Below the pieces are notes generated by a model that was not told the DNA's origin, did no database searches, and saw nothing but the letters and a program-made list of their open reading frames with translations. Shown one piece after another: positions 6,202 through 10,254 of a stretch of 10,254 bases of DNA. A program made the position numbers and the translations under genes. Every line of letters starts with the position of its first letter. Position 1 is the first letter of the stretch. This DNA comes from Hamiltosporidium magnivora (Eukaryota > Microsporidia > Dubosqiidae). The stretch is from the NCBI GenBank assembly GCA_004325065.1, contig PITI01000620.1:1-10254 (forward strand). The letters run 5' to 3'.

Positions 6202-8752
6202 TTTTTGTGGCATTTGTATATAATCTTGGTGAGATAGAATAAAAGTCGTAATCAAATAATCTTTTGACAATTTTGCATGCATAAATCCTATTCTTATTAG
6301 ATCTATAATCATTTAACGGAAAAATACATTCACTTAAAACTCGCGTCATAAAATCAGTCGCTTCAACTTCTATAAAATTACTCTTTACAATCCAAATCAA
6401 ATCAATCAATCTTAAAATTATTTTTCGTCTTTTTTCTCCAACAATAAAAGGTAAAAATCTTAAAACATATTCTCGTTTACTTTCACTATTTATAACATCA
6501 AATCTTAACAAAATTTTCCTCAAATTTAAAGGAATAACTCCATCTATTGTCACTCTCAGATAAACCATCATTATATAAATATTTGTACAAATATCAACAT
6601 CCTTTATATTATAGTACTCTCCATTTTCAATACATTTAATTTTCTTATGTACTTCATCTAAATCTACATTTTGTTTGAATGCATACACACATGTCATTTT
6701 ATGTTGATCTATATAATCAAGCAACCTGAAAATGAAATCGTCTACTTCTCTGATTTCTTCCTTTGTTTCTTGATAGCAACAAAATAGTTTTTGAATGCAT
6801 TTTTCAAAATAAAATTCACAATCGAAGTCATTTTTATTGAATTTTCGAGTAAATTTTTTCAACAAAAAATTAAAAATTTTACTTTTTTCCTCCGAATTCA
6901 ATAATGAAAAATCGATATAATCTTTATAATCTTTCCTATAAATTAAAATATTTCGTTTAAATATTTCTTGTTTGGAATTGGAGTTTTGAAATAAATATTT
7001 ACGTTCTTCTATTTCTCTTAAAACTCTTATAAACAAAAATTTATATTTCTCAACCATTTTTTTTTGATCTTTTTTCATATTTATCACTTCTATATTATAA
7101 TCATAAATTATTGATAAATCTATTGGTCTGTTTTGTTTTTTAATAGATTCAATTTCTTGTTTTTTGTTAAGTAATTCTTTATTCGTAATTTTTGGTATAT
7201 TGAAATCAATAATTGTATTATTTGAAGTGTCTTTTGATATACTTTTAGTAGGCAGGCTTTCAGAATTCTTAGTTACACTGTTGGTATTGTCTTTGTCTTC
7301 TTTTTTGGTTTTTTTAGTATTTTTGGAAGTATTACTGGCGGCGTCGGAATTATTAAAAGATTTAGGATTACTAGAATCATCAGTTACGACCTTAAAATTA
7401 TTAGGATTGTTAGAGGTTTCTGCTTTAGAATTATTAGGATTGTTAGAGGCTTCTGCTTTAGAATTATTAGGATTGTTAGAGGCTTCTGCTTTAGAATTAT
7501 TAGGATTGTTAGAGGCTTCTGCTTTGGAATTATTAGGATTGTTAGAGGCTTCTGCTTTGGAATTATTTTGTGTTTCACTAATCTTTTGATGTGATTCCAC
7601 ATCTTTCTTTTCATTTGCATTCTGGCCATTATAATTCGAAATAAATTTGTTTTCCTTTATAAAATCTGACGGAACTTTATCTTTCAAAGATTTTTTCTTA
7701 AAATTTTTTCTAAGTATTGAATATGATTTGAGTATTTTGCCAATAAAAATCTTTTTTTTACAAATTGGATGTTTTTGTTTGAATTTACGAGTATTAAAAA
7801 GTTTCTTCCTTTTTCTTATTTCCAAAAGTTTACCAACTTTAGGTTCTTTGTGTTTTAATTCTTCTAATCTCTTATAATCTCCATTTATTTCACTTAATTC
7901 ACTTATTTCTTTTTTATTAACATTTTCTTTGTCATCTTTGGTTATTATAAAAAATGACTGCTCATTTGTACGCCTTGTATAATCACACTTAGGTTCCACA
8001 CGAACATCTCCACACTTTTCAGGAATAATATTACTAAATTTTTGAAACATATCTTTTATTCTCTTATCTTCTTGTATTTTCTCCTCTTCTTGTATTTTCT
8101 CCTCCTCTTGTATTTTCTCCTCTTCTTCTATTTTCCCCTCTTCTTCTATTCTCTTATCTTCTTGTATTTTCTCCTCTTCTTGTATTTTCTCCTCTTCTTC
8201 TATTCTCTTATCTTCTTGTATTTTCTCCTCTTCTTGTATTTTCTCCTCCTCTTGTATTTTCTCCTCTTCTTGTATTTTCTTCTCTTCTTCTATACGCTCT
8301 TCTTGTATTCTCTTATCTTCTTGTATTTTTTCTTCATCGTTTGTTTCCGCTTCATTACTATTCTCATAATCCTCTTTAATTTCCTCATCATCTTTACTCA
8401 CACCATTTTGTATTTCCTTATACTTTGCAATTTCTTCTTCCTCTTGTATTTTGTTCATCAAAAACCTTGAAATAGGAAGATTCTTATTAAGAAGTGTTCC
8501 ATCACAACCATGAGCACTAATAATAACCTTAAACTCATTCTTCTTAACAAACTCCTTTAATGATTCAGCGGAGTTAAAAAAAGTATCCCCACGTAGCTTT
8601 CGGCCTTTCTCTTTCAAAGAAATAGCGCCGATCTCGATTTCAATCTCTTTAACATATTTTCTTTGTGGAATATGTGGTATCGAATCACATATATCTGTAC
8701 TGCGCATGTGCATTCGTGAATTTATTTCTTCGGTCACGTTCGATTCTGTCAT
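6197..8752 (-). CDS. Repeat-rich 851-aa protein with a C-terminal RhoGAP-like domain
   Basis: This is an intact intronless gene. Residues 1-135 match nothing I know. Residues 140-234 are sixteen acidic units of the EEKIQE/DKRIEE type, predicted as a long charged helix or coiled coil. About 308-361 is strongly basic (RKRKK, KKK clusters), possibly for nuclear, nucleic-acid or membrane contact. About 399-453 is an 11-residue repeat (KAEASNNPNNS), followed by a disordered S/N/T/K stretch to about 520. The folded C-terminus (about 560-851) follows the RhoGAP plan: DFIFRLLDYIDQHKMTCVYA (672-691) for the helix before GxFR; an YLR segment at 731-733 followed by VIPLNL (739-744) for the 'LRELPEPLIP' region; FLPF 766-769 for the 'LLP' helix; and a 'TARNLA'-like helix at 796-812 ending in IFP. 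The catalytic arginine position appears to be A691. If this is right, a GAP reaction is unlikely and GTPase binding or scaffolding is more plausible. M1 is preferred: it has a TATA-like box at the right distance, although M14 and M16 are alternatives. No CCC motif is seen. Confidence 0.85.
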   Translation of the reverse strand: MTESNVTEEINSRMHMRSTDICDSIPHIPQRKYVKEIEIEIGAISLKEKGRKLRGDTFFNSAESLKEFVKKNEFKVIISAHGCDGTLLNKNLPISRFLMNKIQEEEEIAKYKEIQNGVSKDDEEIKEDYENSNEAETNDEEKIQEDKRIQEERIEEEKKIQEEEKIQEEEKIQEEEKIQEDKRIEEEEKIQEEEKIQEDKRIEEEGKIEEEEKIQEEEKIQEEEKIQEDKRIKDMFQKFSNIIPEKCGDVRVEPKCDYTRRTNEQSFFIITKDDKENVNKKEISELSEINGDYKRLEELKHKEPKVGKLLEIRKRKKLFNTRKFKQKHPICKKKIFIGKILKSYSILRKNFKKKSLKDKVPSDFIKENKFISNYNGQNANEKKDVESHQKISETQNNSKAEASNNPNNSKAEASNNPNNSKAEASNNPNNSKAEASNNPNNSKAETSNNPNNFKVVTDDSSNPKSFNNSDAASNTSKNTKKTKKEDKDNTNSVTKNSESLPTKSISKDTSNNTIIDFNIPKITNKELLNKKQEIESIKKQNRPIDLSIIYDYNIEVINMKKDQKKMVEKYKFLFIRVLREIEERKYLFQNSNSKQEIFKRNILIYRKDYKDYIDFSLLNSEEKSKIFNFLLKKFTRKFNKNDFDCEFYFEKCIQKLFCCYQETKEEIREVDDFIFRLLDYIDQHKMTCVYAFKQNVDLDEVHKKIKCIENGEYYNIKDVDICTNIYIMMVYLRVTIDGVIPLNLRKILLRFDVINSESKREYVLRFLPFIVGEKRRKIILRLIDLIWIVKSNFIEVEATDFMTRVLSECIFPLNDYRSNKNRIYACKIVKRLFDYDFYSISPRLYTNATKK
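7395..7567 (-). repeat. 33-bp coding minisatellite, five units plus a partial one
   Basis: Five 33-bp units begin at 7395, 7428, 7461, 7494 and 7527, with 8 bp of a sixth from 7560. They encode the 11-residue unit NNSKAEASNNP. They are nearly identical: the two units nearest the protein N-terminus differ from the next by a silent TTTG/TTTA change, and the unit nearest the C-terminus reads AETSNNPNNF. The repeat preserves the frame of the 851-aa protein. Such uniform DNA indicates recent expansion. Confidence 0.96.
8051..8335 (-). repeat. 18-bp coding repeat encoding acidic hexapeptides
   Basis: Sixteen degenerate 18-bp units (one shortened to 15 bp) encode EEKIQE, DKRIEE, EGKIEE and similar hexads at residues 140-234. 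The + strand is an almost pure pyrimidine tract (CTCCTCTTCTTGTATTTT motif). An unfinished hint of the same unit occurs at residues 101-107 (KIQEEEE). The repeat probably forms an extended single helix of i/i+4 opposite charges or a coiled coil. Confidence 0.95.
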
Positions 8753-8786
8753 AGTTTTGTTTCAGAAAAAAAACATTTTTTTATAC
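8753..8786 (-). promoter_or_regulatory. TATA-like box upstream of the 851-aa gene
   Basis: On the coding strand TATAAAAAAA lies at 8785-8776, ending 24 bases before the ATG, and the start context is ACAAAACT ATG. There is no CCC or GGG motif. The position is reasonable for a TATA element with a very short leader. Chance is possible in this AT-rich flank. Confidence 0.35.
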
Positions 8787-8805
8787 TTTTTTTCCTTTCC
8801 TGATT

Positions 8806-9022
8806 ATGAAACTGTTTCGATCAGATATTTCTTGTGATAATCAAACATTAAATGTTTCAAAACAAATCCAAGAAAATGTTCCAATAATCTTTAAAAGTGA
8901 TTTTTTCACCAAAAATGGAAGTAAAAAATAGGTTTTTAACTTTTTTACCTCCATCTGATTTTGTTATAAATTTGAGAGAGGTATGCATTCAAAGATACTA
9001 TAGATTTAAATCTGTAATTTAA
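8806..9022 (+). other. Two overlapping small open frames, possible frameshifted small gene
   Basis: Divergent from the 851-aa gene, an ATG at 8806 opens a 41-codon frame (begins MKLFRSDISCDNQTLNVSKQ, ends at TAG 8929-8931). A second ATG at 8915 opens a 35-codon frame in the next register (MEVKNRFLTFLPPSDFVINL..., TAA 9020-9022). They meet at an A-run (GTAAAAAATAGG), so a single-base difference there would join them into one product of about 70 residues. Both have a protein-like mix rather than the poly-K/N/F/I of chance frames. I recognise no domain. They may equally be chance, and no start-proximal motif is visible. Confidence 0.2.
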
Positions 9023-9176
9023 CTTTCATTCTATCGTAGTAATTTACTAAAAGTAAACAAGATAATTATTTAAACGTATATATATTTAAATCAGTATTTT
9101 AATTTTCAGCTTAAATAGCTACATTATTAAGCAAGATTATCATTTCAGAATAATAATTACACATATAATATTTCAA

Positions 9177-9428
9177 TTATTTCTCATAAATAGATTCATT
9201 CTTCCTTGGCACTACAGCCTTGCGAGCTTTGACCTTCCTCAGTAATACCCCACCAGTTTTTTTGAAGTTGGTTTGTTTCATTTCCGGGTTTTGTATCAAA
9301 GTATTTTAAAAAGTCGGTTTTTGTCTCTACTCCCAACCGTAACCAGGAATACTAGACCCTTTTAATCAATCTTATGACAAGCAGTAAATACATCAAACCA
9401 ATTCTGCACCCGGCATAGTACAGATACA
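9177..9428 (-). pseudogene. Less AT-rich coding-like relic, identity uncertain
   Basis: Base composition shifts abruptly here towards G+C and returns to AT desert on both sides. On the minus strand one frame runs from 9426 (YLYYAGCRIGLMYLLLV...) through one TAG at 9352-9354 and on for 51 codons (contains GVETKTDFLKYFDTKPGNET and NWWGITEEG) to TGA at 9196. A second frame holds a 34-codon ATG-led ORF (9281-9177) starting MKQTNFKKTGGVLLRKVKAR, which recalls a histone H3 tail. A third has RVQNWFDVFTACHKID at the 5' end. No frame is complete, as expected for a decayed gene or mobile-element fragment broken by indels. The family is not recognised. Confidence 0.35.
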
Positions 9429-9429
9429 T

Positions 9430-10100
9430 AAATATATTACCTTAATCAAATCAATAATTGTCTAAAGATTGATCTAATATATTAAATAATAATTTATCAA
9501 TAAATAATCTATAGATATAAGATATATCTATGGATATTTAATTTATATGACCACGTAATAAAAAAACATTTATTATTAATAAGCTATTTTAGAATTTTTA
9601 AAAAGATATAACAGTAGTAAATATTAAGTAATAATATTTTATTAATATGTTTTAAGGATAAATTATAATAAATCTAATAGATGTATTCTTTCTTATTCAA
9701 ACTGATTTTTCTTTTATATAACCTTAATCTACACGCAATACATAAAAATAAACACCTTTTTTAAAAGAAAACTCTATTCAACTTTCAAAATAATAACAGA
9801 TAAACTTACAGTTACATATTTATTATGATAGACTTCCAGATACAAATATATTTATAATAAAACAAAACATAAATTTTAATTTAATTACAAAATCTTAAAT
9901 TTTTTTAAATTATTCTAAATAAAAGCTATTCATATATAAAATATACGAATTGGTATTCTGTATTCAGTTTTTTACATTTTATTTTATAAAGTTATTTTAT
10001 CTTTAATTTTTATATTTTCTGTTTACTAATATTAATCAAACTGTATTTTGTATTTTTTAGTAATATTATTATTATTTATTATCTAATATTCTGTTTAATA
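9430..10100. other. AT-rich stretch with no recognisable feature
   Basis: This is almost entirely A/T with many short runs (TAATAATATT, TATATAA types). Open frames are short on both strands. I see no repeat of clear period, no RNA gene and no regulatory element that I can support. Confidence 0.6.
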
Positions 10101-10103
10101 ATA

Positions 10104-10130
10104 TTATGTGGAGGGAGGATAACCACATAA
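10104..10130. repeat. 8-bp perfect inverted repeat with purine-rich loop
   Basis: TTATGTGG (10104-10111) and CCACATAA (10123-10130) are exact reverse complements around the loop AGGGAGGATAA. The structure sits at the left boundary of the less AT-rich terminal segment and contains the ATG of remnant B. It could mark an element end, but only one such structure is visible. Confidence 0.5.
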
Positions 10131-10254
10131 AAAACTTTCTGCTTGGCAATGAGTATACGAAACTGGTGCGAGGTCATTGTTTGGATTTTTATTGGGAATA
10201 AAACCACACTACATCTTTGGTTGTTCCATGGGAGTTGTTATGAAGGGGAGAGGT
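10106..10254 (+). pseudogene. Coding-like remnant B with GNEY motif at the window end
   Basis: An ATG at 10106 opens 31 codons (MWREDNHIKNFLLGNEYTKL, then VRGHCLDFYWE) to TAA 10199-10201. The sequence is distinctly richer in G+C than the preceding 600 bp and stays so to the last base. The middle matches remnant A (4896-5024) in frame: N-x-IK-x2-L-x-GNEY-x2-L. The window ends within this block, so a longer parent sequence may continue beyond. No family is recognised; a fragment of a transposon-type protein is my best guess. Confidence 0.35.

Noticed and set aside
7164..8470. Long + strand frames (7164-7589, 7647-7877, 8042-8470) and an alternative minus frame (7384-7629)
   Set aside because: They are shadows of the 33-bp and 18-bp coding repeats and of the basic segment; repeats whose length is a multiple of three stay open in several frames. 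Leu/Phe/Tyr-only translations are not credible membrane proteins.
10106..10254. Complete small gene encoding 31 residues
   Set aside because: The ATG-to-TAA frame is short, resembles another fragment in the window, and coding-like composition continues past the stop, so a remnant is more likely than a functional gene.

Overview
The window looks like a stretch of nuclear DNA from a very AT-rich, intron-poor eukaryote, most likely a microsporidian with an expanded, gene-poor genome. Three things point there. A Dbp2-type DEAD-box helicase of compact length (496 aa) is encoded without introns. A CCCC motif sits five bases upstream of its ATG, a recognised start-proximal signal in microsporidia. 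Possible polyadenylation signals lie against the stop codons. The species cannot be named from sequence alone. The odd length and the ending inside a possible repeated element suggest that this may be a whole contig.

Layout: 1-119 is the 3' flank of the helicase. 120-1610 (-) is the Dbp2/DDX5-like RNA helicase. 1611-6196 is about 4.6 kb with no convincing intact gene. It holds three direct tandem repeats (57-bp, 81-bp and 11-bp units), short palindromes, and scattered open frames that may be decayed coding sequence. 6197-8752 (-) encodes an 851-aa protein with an acidic hexapeptide repeat, a basic segment, an 11-residue N/S/K/A/E repeat and a C-terminal domain that I read as a degenerate RhoGAP fold. 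8753-10254 has no secure gene. It contains two overlapping small + frames, a less AT-rich relic at about 9177-9428 (-), a very AT-rich desert, and a short coding-like segment at the right end that resembles one at 4896-5024.

Both real genes are on the minus strand but lie 4.6 kb apart, so nothing suggests co-transcription. The helicase is housekeeping (RNA processing and mRNP remodelling). The second protein, if RhoGAP-related, would act around Rho-type GTPase signalling, but the residue aligned with the catalytic arginine is alanine, so it is more likely a binding or scaffold protein than a GAP. I found no complete new system. The most interesting items are the divergent RhoGAP-like protein with two expanding coding repeats, the paired 'GNEY' coding remnants that may mark an unrecognised mobile family, and the 11-bp array near helical period.
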